Assembly: GCA_039820585.1 (NCBI GenBank)
Contig: JBCBPV010000063.1
Span: forward strand, 1 to 21,378
Direction of reading: 5' to 3'
Length of the DNA stretch: 21,378 bases
Origin: JBCBGF01 sp039820585
Lineage (GTDB): Bacteria; Pseudomonadota; Alphaproteobacteria; Rhodobacterales; Rhodobacteraceae
This document shows, in pieces, positions 1 to 7,000 of the stretch (positions within the stretch are counted from its first letter, which is position 1; every line of letters begins with the position of its first letter). The notes below the pieces were generated by a model. It made no database searches. It was not told the DNA's origin and saw nothing but the letters and a program-made list of their open reading frames with translations. Position numbers and translations under genes: made by a program.

Positions 1-1816
1 ACTCGAACTCGTTACCATAGAGTTCCTTTGCTTTCTTTGCCGCTTCAGCTTCATTTGGAGCGCAAATCCGTTCGATTTCGCGACTTTCGGGGGCTCTTTC
101 AAGGCCGAGGCTTTCTGCGGCGTCTGAAGCGCTCCCGAAGTCAAAAATGTTGACGCCTTTCTGCTCCGCTAGAGCGTCAAGTTCGGCGAACCATTTAACC
201 ATGGCGAGCGGCGGCCCATACCAAACCGGTATCTGATGCCCCCACCAGAGCTGGCGCGAGATGCACCACGGCTCGATCTCGCGCAGCCAGTTGAAATAGA
301 CCTTCTTGTCCTGCTCGGGCAGGATCCGGGTCGATCCGTTCTCGACCCCCTCAATCGCCGGGCCGACGATCTTTTCGGCATCGACGAACCACTGGTCGGT
401 CAGCATCGGCTCGATAACGACTTTCGACCGATCCCCAAAGGGTTGCATGATTTTCTTCGACTCGATCAGGGGGACAGCCTCCCCCTCAATCCCCCTCCCG
501 AGGGAGGGGGAGGCGTCTGGTTCACCGCCTGCGTCCCCCCCCTCCGTTCGGAGGGGGGCCGGGGGGGAGGTCTTCGCCGATTTGCCCAACCGTGGATCAT
601 CCGCGGTGGTCATCACCGCCAGCCCTTCGTCGGTGATCTGATCCACCACGCGCTTGCGCGCTTCGAACCGGTCCAGCCCGCGCAGGTCGTCGGGGACAAG
701 GTTCACCGCATCGCATTCCGCCTCGCCCAGCGTCCGCTCTCCGCGCGCGACCGCCATCGCGATCTCGGCGGCCTCGGCATAGGGCGCGCCGTCGTCGCGC
801 ATCGCACCTTTGGTATCCATCAGCCGGTACATCGGGATGCCGCCGCGCTTGGCGACCTCATAGTCGTTGAAGTCATGCGCCCCGGTGATCTTCACCGCGC
901 CCGACCCGAAATCGGGATCGGGATAGGGATCGGTGATGATCGGGATCAGGCGGCGGTGTTCTTTTGGGCCGACCGGGATTTCGCAGAGTTTTCCGACGAT
1001 TGATGCATACCGCTCATCCGATGGGTGAACCGCAACAGCGCCGTCGCCCAGCATCGTTTCGGGCCGGGTGGTGGCGATGGAGATATAGTCCCGCTCTTCC
1101 GTCAGAGTGACAGTCCCGTCTGCGTCTTTCTCGACATAGGTATAGGTGGCGCCGCCCGCGAGGGGGTATTTGAAGTGCCACATGTGGCCGTCGACTTCCG
1201 AGCTTTCGACTTCGAGGTCGGAAATCGCCGTCTCGAAATGCGGATCCCAGTTCACCAGCCGCTTGCCGCGATAGATCAGGCCCTTGTCGTACATGTCGAC
1301 GAAGACCCGGATCACTGCGTCGTGGAAGTTCTGGCCCCCCGGCGTATCGCCCGGATCGCCCGGGGCGCCGGCCATGGTAAAGGCCTCGCGGTCCCAGTCG
1401 CAGGAGGCGCCCAAACGCTCTAGCTGCCCGCGGATGTTGCCGCGTGACTTCTTCTTTTGTTCCCAGACCTTTGCAAGGAACGCCTCGCGCCCAAGTTCGC
1501 GCCGGCCGGGTTCGCCGTTTTTGGCCAGCTCGCGTTCGACCACCATCTGGGTTGCAATCCCTGCATGGTCGGTCCCCGGCTGCCAAAGCGTGTCGAAGCC
1601 CCGCATGCGGTGCCAGCGGGTGAGGATGTCTTGCAGCGTGTTGTTGAAGGCGTGGCCCATATGCAGCGCGCCTGTCACGTTGGGCGGTGGGATCAGGACG
1701 GAAAACGTCTCATCCCGCGAGGCGTTTGCGCCTGCCTTGAACGCGCCCGCCTCAACCCAGGCGGCGTAGAGCCGTGCCTCGGCCTCGGCCGCATTGAATG
1801 TCTTGTCCATCGCCAT
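1..1816 (-). CDS. valS: Valyl-tRNA synthetase, N-terminal part (runs off the left edge)
   Basis: Class I synthetase that attaches valine to tRNA-Val in the cytosol. About 605 codons are inside the window; the C-terminal part, including KMSKS and the anticodon-binding domain, lies beyond the edge. Reading from ATG 1816 gives PPPNVTGALHMGH, with the HIGH-type ATP motif at residues 52-55. It continues with TTRPETMLGDGAVAVHP in the editing domain, then VIEPMLTDQWF and PWCISRQLWWG near residues 516-526. The frame is the same at residues 52, 247 and 507, so the gene is intact here. Odd feature: a GC-rich palindromic insertion of 93 bp (478-570) adds about 31 residues between LGKSAK and the conserved PLIESKKIMQPFGDRS. 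A second ATG two codons downstream (1810) could be the real start. The last 60 bp are clearly less GC-rich than the rest. Family assignment is very secure. Confidence 0.96.
   Translation of the reverse strand, partial: MAMDKTFNAAEAEARLYAAWVEAGAFKAGANASRDETFSVLIPPPNVTGALHMGHAFNNTLQDILTRWHRMRGFDTLWQPGTDHAGIATQMVVERELAKNGEPGRRELGREAFLAKVWEQKKKSRGNIRGQLERLGASCDWDREAFTMAGAPGDPGDTPGGQNFHDAVIRVFVDMYDKGLIYRGKRLVNWDPHFETAISDLEVESSEVDGHMWHFKYPLAGGATYTYVEKDADGTVTLTEERDYISIATTRPETMLGDGAVAVHPSDERYASIVGKLCEIPVGPKEHRRLIPIITDPYPDPDFGSGAVKITGAHDFNDYEVAKRGGIPMYRLMDTKGAMRDDGAPYAEAAEIAMAVARGERTLGEAECDAVNLVPDDLRGLDRFEARKRVVDQITDEGLAVMTTADDPRLGKSAKTSPPAPLRTEGGDAGGEPDASPSLGRGIEGEAVPLIESKKIMQPFGDRSKVVIEPMLTDQWFVDAEKIVGPAIEGVENGSTRILPEQDKKVYFNWLREIEPWCISRQLWWGHQIPVWYGPPLAMVKWFAELDALAEQKGVNIFDFGSASDAAESLGLERAPESREIERICAPNEAEAAKKAKELYGNEFE
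478..570. repeat. GC-rich palindromic element inserted in frame in valS
   Basis: The 93-bp stretch begins CCTCCCCC (478-485) and ends GGGGGGGAGG (561-570), so its ends are inverted repeats. Inside are two more hairpins: CCCCCTCCC-GA-GGGAGGGGG (491-510) and CCCCCCTCCG-TT-CGGAGGGGGG (537-558). Its length is a multiple of three and it has no stop in the valS frame. It is translated as a Gly/Pro/Glu-rich segment (residues about 416-447, beginning TSPPAPLRTEGG). It contains a C8 run (535-542) and a G7 run (561-567). Similar clustered C/G hairpins are dispersed in many alphaproteobacterial genomes. No clear target-site duplication is visible and no second copy occurs in this window. Confidence 0.75.
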
Positions 1817-1885
1817 TGTCGCCACGCTCGTGCCAGATTTCGGGGGCTATGTAACGCGGGGGGGCAGGGCCGGAAAGGGCTGAAT

Positions 1886-2662
1886 ATGAAGGTGGTCCGC
1901 AAACACGACCGCGACAGGCCACGGGGCTGGTTCGGTCTGTTCTTTCGGTTGGGCGGCTGGCTGTCGCTGATCGCGGCGCTGGTGATGATGGTGATGGCCG
2001 GGCTGATGCTGGGGTATGCGCGGTCGGCGATGCTGTTTGATCGGGACGGCGTGACCACCCAGGCCCAGATCCTGCACCGCCGTTCGGAAGTTGAGTGGGA
2101 CGACGGCGAGGCAACGCGCACCTATTTCGTCCGCTTCTCCTTCGACACGCCCACCATGCACACCGTCAATGTCGAGCGCGTTGTGCCCCTGCGCGTCTAT
2201 GACGAAACGGTTGTCGGCCAACGCCGCGACATCCGCTATCTGCCTTATGAGCCTGAACAGTTCGAACACACCGTCGGCATCAACGCCACCAACGGGCGCA
2301 TTTCGCGCATGGTCGGCTGGGCGGTCGGCGCGATCGGCCTTGGCACCCTGTGGTTCTTCGGCATGAAAACGAACCGCGCCATCCTTGCCCGCCAGCATGG
2401 CGAGGAACTGGTGGCCGAGGTGACAGAAGTGCGCCGCCTGAAGATCGAGGTGAACGGCCGCCAGCAGGCCCACCTTCACTGGCGCCTGCCCGATGGGGCG
2501 GAAGGGCGCAGTTTGATGCGCGATGCCAATGGGTTGGTCATGTATGCGCCGGGCGACCGGATCACCGTGTTCCGGCGGGGGCGCGACATGTGGTGGGAAG
2601 GCGATGTGGGTCCGAGGGGCGCTGGCGGCTGGACTAGGCCGGTCGGTCGATCCGGGTGCTGA
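1886..2662 (+). CDS. DUF3592 family membrane protein
   Basis: 258-residue protein with two probable membrane helices (about residues 23-45 and 142-160). Between them is an extracytoplasmic or periplasmic beta-rich segment. That segment, from TTQAQILHRR through RYLPYEPEQFEH, has the pattern of DUF3592: a variable strand, a charged YFVRFSF strand, and a closing RDIRYLPYEP motif. A second similar soluble module follows the second helix (ELVAEVTEVRRLKIEVNGR to ITVFRRG). The function of the family is unknown. Start chosen at ATG 1886 because the longer open frame upstream is antisense to valS, and the hydrophobic helix begins soon after this Met. It is divergent from valS and overlaps the tail of the convergent Lrp gene by 29 bp. 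No signal peptide other than the first helix. Confidence 0.8.
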   Translation: MKVVRKHDRDRPRGWFGLFFRLGGWLSLIAALVMMVMAGLMLGYARSAMLFDRDGVTTQAQILHRRSEVEWDDGEATRTYFVRFSFDTPTMHTVNVERVVPLRVYDETVVGQRRDIRYLPYEPEQFEHTVGINATNGRISRMVGWAVGAIGLGTLWFFGMKTNRAILARQHGEELVAEVTEVRRLKIEVNGRQQAHLHWRLPDGAEGRSLMRDANGLVMYAPGDRITVFRRGRDMWWEGDVGPRGAGGWTRPVGRSGC

Positions 2663-3065
2663 GGTGGATCAGGCTTTCCGAGCCGCGCACACCGGGCAGG
2701 GCGCCGATGGCATCGAGCGTCTGGTCCAGTTCTTCGGTCGTCTCGGCCACCAGTGACAGGATCAGATCGAAGCGCCCCGAGGTGGTATGCGCCCGCGTGA
2801 CATGCCGGATCGCTTTGAGGCGCTGGATCAACGTAGGCAGGGACTTGGGCTCTAGCGTCACGAGCGCGGTGGCGCGGATCCGGCGGGCGCGTGCCTCGGT
2901 CCCCCGGCGGACGGTGTAGCCTGCGATGACGCCCGACGCCTCGAGCCGGCTGATCCGGCTTTGCACCGTGGCGCGCGCGACGCCGAGGGTTTGCGCCAAT
3001 GTGGCGACGGGCAGGCGGGCGTTTTCGCCCAGAAGCGCGAGAAGCTTGTCGTCGAGATCATCCAT
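2634..3065 (-). CDS. Lrp/AsnC family transcriptional regulator
   Basis: 143-residue feast/famine regulator, normal length for the family. The N-terminal winged helix-turn-helix covers about residues 1-60: MDDLDDKLLALLGENAR, then TLAQTLGVARATVQSRISRLEASGVIAGY. The C-terminal RAM ligand-binding domain follows, with VTRAHTTSGRFDLILSLVA and a final GVRGSESLIHLSTRI strand. Start chosen at ATG 3065 because the domain begins there. The open frame extends far upstream, but that part is antisense to the decarboxylase gene and has no domain. It is divergently transcribed from the ornithine-decarboxylase-like gene 121 bp away, the usual arrangement for a local regulator, so it probably controls that gene in response to an amino acid. 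The effector cannot be read from the sequence. Confidence 0.93.
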   Translation of the reverse strand: MDDLDDKLLALLGENARLPVATLAQTLGVARATVQSRISRLEASGVIAGYTVRRGTEARARRIRATALVTLEPKSLPTLIQRLKAIRHVTRAHTTSGRFDLILSLVAETTEELDQTLDAIGALPGVRGSESLIHLSTRIDRPA

Positions 3066-3096
3066 ATTGGCACCAGCGTTATACAAACTGCTGAAA

Positions 3097-3110
3097 AATA
3101 CCTGCGTATT
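3097..3110. promoter_or_regulatory. Candidate operator between lrp-like gene and decarboxylase
   Basis: AATAC-CTGC-GTATT is a perfect 5-bp dyad in the AT-rich 120-bp gap between the divergent Lrp and decarboxylase genes. Lrp/AsnC dimers commonly bind AT-rich dyads of this size near their own promoter. It overlaps a possible -35 (TTGCAC, 3109-3114) for the decarboxylase. Assignment is inference from position and symmetry. Confidence 0.4.
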
Positions 3111-3185
3111 GCACAAAATGACAAGCGATTTCGATCGATCCCTCTGGCACACTCTGTCTACCGATATCTCAAAAAGGGTCCGCCC

Positions 3186-4325
3186 ATGAGCCGTTATCCC
3201 GCCATCTGGCCCACGCCCCAGCATATGCTGCGCGCCATCACGCCCGACCACCCGGTGCAGTTCTTTGCGCCCGCCACCCTGAGCCAAACGGCAGAGCGGT
3301 TTCGCGCGGGCTTTCCTGGTGCGGTGACGTATGCGGTCAAGGCCAACGACGCGGCCGATGTGTTGGACACGCTGGTGGCGGCAGGCATCACCACATTCGA
3401 TGTCGCTTCGCCCGACGAGATGGTGCGGGCGCGCGCGGCCTGCCGGGGGGCAGTCCTGCACTACAACAATCCGGTCCGATCGGCGGCCGAGATCGAAGCT
3501 GCGCGGGACCATGGCGTGGTGTCCTATTCTGTGGATGATGCCGGTGAATTGGCCAAGCTCGCCGCGCATATCCCGGCTGAGGGGGTGGAGGTCGCGGTGC
3601 GGCTGAAGCTGTCGGTGGCGGGGGCGGCGTATGATTTTGGTTCGAAATTTGGCGCGCCGCCGGAGGTTTGCGCGGCCTTGTTGCGCGAGGTGGCTCGCCT
3701 CGGCTATCGCCCGTCGATCACCTTTCACCCCGGCACGCAATGCACCGATGCCGCCGCCTGGAGCGCCTATATCAAAGCAGCGGCAGAGGTTGCGACGGCG
3801 GCGGGGGTCACGCTGGAGCGTCTGAACGTGGGCGGCGGTTTCCCTGCGCAGCGCGGACAGGACGCGCCCGACCTTGGCGCGATCTTCGAGGCCATCGCAG
3901 CGGCCACCCGCCGCGCGTTTGGCCCCACGTCCCCCGCACTTCTGTGCGAACCGGGCCGCGCGATGGTGGCCGATGCGGCCGCCCTGGCGACACGGGTGAA
4001 GGCGATCCGGGGCGATGGGAGCGTGTTTCTGAATGACGGGATCTATGGCGGGCTGGCCGAGGCGCCGGTGATGGGAGCGGTGGACCGGATGCAGGTGATC
4101 GGTGCGGATGGCACGCCGCGATGCGCGCCCACCGCGCCGCGCGTCGTCTTCGGGCCCACCTGCGACAGCATTGATCGGTTGCCCGATCCGATACCGATGC
4201 CCGGCGACCTGCGCGACGGCGATTATGTGATCTTCCACGGGATGGGCGCCTACGGCACGGTCACCGCGACACGGTTCAACGGATACGGGTGCATTGTTCC
4301 GGTAACCGTACAGTCGCTGATCTGA
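3186..4325 (+). CDS. Ornithine/lysine decarboxylase-like, fold-type III PLP enzyme
   Basis: 379-residue enzyme of the alanine-racemase-fold (group IV) decarboxylases. It probably converts L-ornithine to putrescine at the start of polyamine synthesis. PLP lysine is K52 in TYAVKAND. Other family motifs follow in order: FDVASPDEM, YDFGSKFG, FHPGTQC, NVGGGFPAQ (phosphate binding), LCEPGRAMVADA, and FGPTCDSIDRL carrying the active-site Cys of the dimer interface and the substrate-binding Asp region. Near the C-terminus is YGTVTATRFNGYG. ATG 3186 follows AAAAAGGG at a good distance. The divergent Lrp-type gene probably regulates it. The sequence alone does not separate ornithine from lysine or diaminopimelate specificity; the short length and GPTCDSID favour ornithine. 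Confidence 0.9.
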   Translation: MSRYPAIWPTPQHMLRAITPDHPVQFFAPATLSQTAERFRAGFPGAVTYAVKANDAADVLDTLVAAGITTFDVASPDEMVRARAACRGAVLHYNNPVRSAAEIEAARDHGVVSYSVDDAGELAKLAAHIPAEGVEVAVRLKLSVAGAAYDFGSKFGAPPEVCAALLREVARLGYRPSITFHPGTQCTDAAAWSAYIKAAAEVATAAGVTLERLNVGGGFPAQRGQDAPDLGAIFEAIAAATRRAFGPTSPALLCEPGRAMVADAAALATRVKAIRGDGSVFLNDGIYGGLAEAPVMGAVDRMQVIGADGTPRCAPTAPRVVFGPTCDSIDRLPDPIPMPGDLRDGDYVIFHGMGAYGTVTATRFNGYGCIVPVTVQSLI

Positions 4326-4414
4326 AACACGTCGTCACCTAAACGTTCCTCGACAGTGCCGGCGGGGGCGCGGAATACTGCCGCCATGACCGGGGCTTGC
4401 TGGACTTTCATGCC

Positions 4415-5518
4415 ATGGCTTTGACCCGCAGCCTGCGCCACCTGATGCGCCGGTTCGGGCGGGCCGAGCAGACCGTGACGTTGCCGTCGCGGGGCCGGCG
4501 GGATCATGTCATCATCATCGACGGCACCATGTCGTCCCTGCGCGATGGGCATGAAACGAACGCGGGCATCGCCTATAAGCTGATCCGCGAGGCGTCGGAC
4601 CCCGCCACCGTTTCGCTGCGCTATGAGGCGGGGGTGCAGTGGCAGCACTGGCGCCGAACCCTCGATGTGATCGAAGGGCGCGGGATCAACCGCCAGATCC
4701 GCAGGGTTTATGGCATCCTTGCCTCGCGCTATCGCCCTGGCGACCGGATCTTTCTGTTGGGCTATTCTCGCGGGGCCTATGCGGTGCGCTCGCTGGCGGG
4801 TGTGATCGACCGGGTGGGCCTTCTGCGCGCCGACTACGCCACGGAAAGCAACATTCGCCTGGCCTATCGCTATTATGAGCGCGGTGCGGGCAGCAATGCG
4901 GCCCGCATCTTTCGCGCGGCCCGGTGCCACCGCGAGGCGCCCATCGAGATGGTGGGGGTTTGGGATACGGTCAAGGCGCTGGGCTTTCGCGCGCCGGTGG
5001 TCTGGCGCTGGGCGGAGAAGGCGCATGCGTTTCACAACCACACGCTGGGCAGATCTGTCCGGCATGGCTATCACGCGCTGGCGTTGCATGAGACGCGCGA
5101 TGCCTTCACCCCCGTTCTCTGGGCGCATCAGCCCGATTGGCCGGGCCATGTGGAACAGGTCTGGTTCAGGGGCAGCCATGGCGATGTGGGCGGACAGCTT
5201 GCGGGGTTTTTGAACGCGCGGCCGATGTCGAACATCCCGCTGACCTGGATGCTGGGCAAGGCGGAGCGCTGTGGCCTGCGCCTGCCGCCTGATTGGCGCG
5301 CGCGGTATCCGACCGATCCCACCGCGCCCTCGTCTGGCACCTGGCGCAGTTGGGGCAAGATCTTCCTGTTGCGCAGCCGCCGCCGGGTGGGACAGGATCC
5401 GACCGAGGCGATCCATCCCACCGCGCTTGACAGCTATCACGCGCGCCGTCTGCCCAGCCGCCATGTGGCGCAGGAATTTGACGGTGATGATGGGGGCGCT
5501 GCCCCCAGTCCGGAGTAA
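4415..5518 (+). CDS. DUF2235 domain protein (alpha/beta-hydrolase-like)
   Basis: 367-residue protein with the DUF2235 signature. Elements seen are IIIDGT (33-38), the nucleophile elbow GYSRGAYAVRSLAG with Ser118, GVWDTVKALG (181-190) and WFRGSHGDVGG (250-260), which carries the probable His/Asp partners. Members of the family include type VI secretion phospholipase effectors, but many are stand-alone cytosolic proteins of unknown substrate. No secretion genes, PAAR/VgrG or immunity gene are adjacent here, so an effector role is not supported. ATG 4415 is preferred over the in-frame TTG at 4397. The last residues (GGAAPSPE) and the TAA stop lie inside a dispersed GC-rich repeat, so the C-terminus may have been supplied by the repeat. 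Convergent with the thioesterase gene. Confidence 0.85.
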   Translation: MALTRSLRHLMRRFGRAEQTVTLPSRGRRDHVIIIDGTMSSLRDGHETNAGIAYKLIREASDPATVSLRYEAGVQWQHWRRTLDVIEGRGINRQIRRVYGILASRYRPGDRIFLLGYSRGAYAVRSLAGVIDRVGLLRADYATESNIRLAYRYYERGAGSNAARIFRAARCHREAPIEMVGVWDTVKALGFRAPVVWRWAEKAHAFHNHTLGRSVRHGYHALALHETRDAFTPVLWAHQPDWPGHVEQVWFRGSHGDVGGQLAGFLNARPMSNIPLTWMLGKAERCGLRLPPDWRARYPTDPTAPSSGTWRSWGKIFLLRSRRRVGQDPTEAIHPTALDSYHARRLPSRHVAQEFDGDDGGAAPSPE

Positions 5519-5554
5519 CTCCGGCCTTCCCCCGGGATATTTCGGGGCCAAAGA
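5492..5554 (+). repeat. Dispersed intergenic repeat, copy 1
   Basis: Three blocks: the hairpin GGGGGC-GCT-GCCCCC (5492-5506); a variable stem-loop CCGGAGT-A-ACTCCGG (5510-5524) that contains the TAA stop of the preceding gene; and the core CCCCCGGGATATTT (5529-5542) followed after five bases by CCAAAGA (5548-5554). The same order of blocks recurs at 9327-9367 and 19434-19489. It sits between two convergent genes and may act as a terminator or mRNA end-stabiliser. Confidence 0.8.
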
Positions 5555-5559
5555 GGGGC

Positions 5560-6003
5560 CTAGGCTGCGTCCATCAGGATGCAGGTGGTGGAGCCTGTGG
5601 CATAGAGCTTGCCGTCTTCAACGCCCCTGATTTCACCTTGAGCGACGGCGGTGGAGCGGCCGGAATGCTGCACCGTGCCCACGGCCGCGGCCAGTATGCC
5701 CGGCGGGATCGCACGGGTGAGGTTCACCTTGTACTCAAGCGTTGTGTAGATGCGGCCCGGTGGCAGCGTGGTCTGCACGGCGCAGCCCATCACGGTATCC
5801 AGAAGCGCGCCGTACCAGCCGCCATGCACGGCGCCCATGGGGTTCAGGACCGCCTTGGTTGGGGTGGCTTGGAAGGTGATCGTGCCATGGGCCATCTCTG
5901 AGGGCACAAACCCCAGGGTCTGCGCCATTGCGGGCGGTGGGATTTCACCGTTTTTCAGGGCTGTGAGGAACTCCAGCCCCGACATCTTGCGCGGGTCGGC
6001 CAT
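5560..6003 (-). CDS. PaaI-type hotdog-fold thioesterase
   Basis: 147-residue single-domain hotdog protein, the normal size for PaaI/YdiI-type acyl-CoA thioesterases. The core motif is NPMGAVHGGWYGALLDTVMGCAV, with the HGG turn and the catalytic acid in ALLDTV, followed by YTTLEYKVNLTRAIPPG and the closing strands around GRSTAVAQGEIR. It probably hydrolyses an acyl-CoA; the acyl group cannot be told. It lies 42 bp downstream of metF on the same strand and is likely co-transcribed with it, although no functional link is evident. The stop is immediately beside repeat copy 1. A start seven codons later (MSGLEF) is also possible. Confidence 0.9.
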   Translation of the reverse strand: MADPRKMSGLEFLTALKNGEIPPPAMAQTLGFVPSEMAHGTITFQATPTKAVLNPMGAVHGGWYGALLDTVMGCAVQTTLPPGRIYTTLEYKVNLTRAIPPGILAAAVGTVQHSGRSTAVAQGEIRGVEDGKLYATGSTTCILMDAA

Positions 6004-6045
6004 GGGGCGAGCCTAGGCGGGCGGTGGTGCGGCGGCAATGGCCGG

Positions 6046-6912
6046 TCAGGCCACCTTCTCCAACGTCACCTCGGGCGCGAGACCCAGGGCATGGGCCACT
6101 TCGCGGGTCAGGCCGGGCTTGTTGAGGGTATAGAAGTGCAGGTCGCGGGCGCCGCCTTCCAGGAGGTCAGAGCAGAGCTCGGTGCAGACCGCGGTTGCGA
6201 GCAGGTCGCTGCGGCCGTCGCGTTCGGCCTTCTCGAATGCATCGGCGAGCCAGCCCGGCACGCGCGCGCCGCAGCGGGTGGCAAATTTCTGGACGCCGCG
6301 CCAGTTTTCAATGGGCAGGATGCCCGGGATGATGGGCGCGTCGATGCCCGCCGCCACGCAGGCGTCGCGGAAGCGGAAGAAGGTGTCAGCCTCGAAGAAG
6401 AACTGGGTGATCGCGGAATCTGCGCCGGCATCGATCTTGCGCTTGAGCCAGGCCACGTCTGCGGCGGTGTCGGCGGCTTCGGGGTGAGGCTCTGGGTAGG
6501 CGCCGACGCGGATGTGGAACTGGTCGCGCGCGGCCAGCGCGGTGATCAGGTCGCAGGCGTCGGTGAAGCCGCCGGGATGGGGTCGGAACGCGCCGGTGCC
6601 TTTTGGGGGATCGCCGCGCAGGGCCACGATTTCGGTGACGCCCGCCGCGGCGTAGCGGTCGGCGATGGCAAGGGTTTCGTCCTTGGTGGCGGCCACGCAG
6701 GTCAGGTGCGCGGCGACATTTAGCCCGTAATGGTCGCCGATGGTCTGCACCGCCTCATGCGTCAGGTCCCGCGTGGTGCCGCCCGCGCCGTAGGTGACCG
6801 AGACGAAGCGGGGGTCGAGCGGTGCGAGTGTGCGCACGGTGTCCCAGAGGCGGAACGATGCCTCTAGCGATTGGGGCGGGAAGAATTCGAACGAGATGCG
6901 GGGGGCGGGCAT
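6046..6912 (-). CDS. metF: Methylenetetrahydrofolate reductase
   Basis: 288-residue FAD-dependent reductase making 5-methyl-THF for methionine synthesis. Family features are RISFEFFPPQS at the N-terminus (with the catalytic Glu), FVSVTYGAGGTTRD, AHLTCVAATKDE, IVALRGDPPKG, FHIRVGAYPEPHPEA and SAITQFFFEADTFFRF, ending with IIPGILPI and LHFYTLNK. ATG 6912 is chosen because AAAGG precedes it at about 7 bases and the FEFFPP strand starts there; an in-frame ATG at 6948 is less likely. It is divergent from metR across an 88-bp gap holding a perfect dyad, so control by MetR with homocysteine is the natural inference. Confidence 0.96.
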   Translation of the reverse strand: MPAPRISFEFFPPQSLEASFRLWDTVRTLAPLDPRFVSVTYGAGGTTRDLTHEAVQTIGDHYGLNVAAHLTCVAATKDETLAIADRYAAAGVTEIVALRGDPPKGTGAFRPHPGGFTDACDLITALAARDQFHIRVGAYPEPHPEAADTAADVAWLKRKIDAGADSAITQFFFEADTFFRFRDACVAAGIDAPIIPGILPIENWRGVQKFATRCGARVPGWLADAFEKAERDGRSDLLATAVCTELCSDLLEGGARDLHFYTLNKPGLTREVAHALGLAPEVTLEKVA

Positions 6913-6969
6913 GGGCAGACCTTTGTTGAGGGAGCCACCTTGTCCCATCTGCGGCGATGTGAGACAAAT

Positions 6970-6993
6970 TCATAATCTTCAACACGATTATGA
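6970..6993. promoter_or_regulatory. Candidate MetR operator
   Basis: TCATAATC-N8-GATTATGA is a perfect 8-bp inverted repeat in the gap between the divergent metF and metR genes. It ends just upstream of the metR start and overlaps the GAGG ribosome-binding region. LysR-type regulators bind such interrupted dyads next to their own gene and the divergent target. The symmetry is seen; binding by MetR is inferred. Confidence 0.65.
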
Positions 6994-7000
6994 GGATCAC

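Noticed and set aside
478..570. valS as a pseudogene because of the palindromic insertion
   Set aside because: The insertion is a multiple of three with no stop, and conserved motifs are in the same frame on both sides.
1014..1586. Long minus-strand open frame in the valS region, out of the valS frame
   Set aside because: valS itself reads through this region on the same strand in another frame with conserved motifs; this one has none.
2634..2662. Frameshift or misassembly suggested by the 29-bp tail overlap of the DUF3592 and Lrp genes
   Set aside because: Both proteins are complete in their domains; convergent overlaps also occur at 11073-11101 and 17636-17639, so this is compact packing.
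3066..4238. Long N-terminal extension of the Lrp gene, giving a 534-residue frame
   Set aside because: The extension is antisense to the decarboxylase gene and has no domain; the Lrp domain begins at 3065.
4250..5551. 433-codon minus-strand frame opposite the DUF2235 gene
   Set aside because: Shadow frame of high-GC coding DNA; composition is Arg/Ala/Pro/His-rich and lacks any domain, whereas the plus strand has clear motifs.
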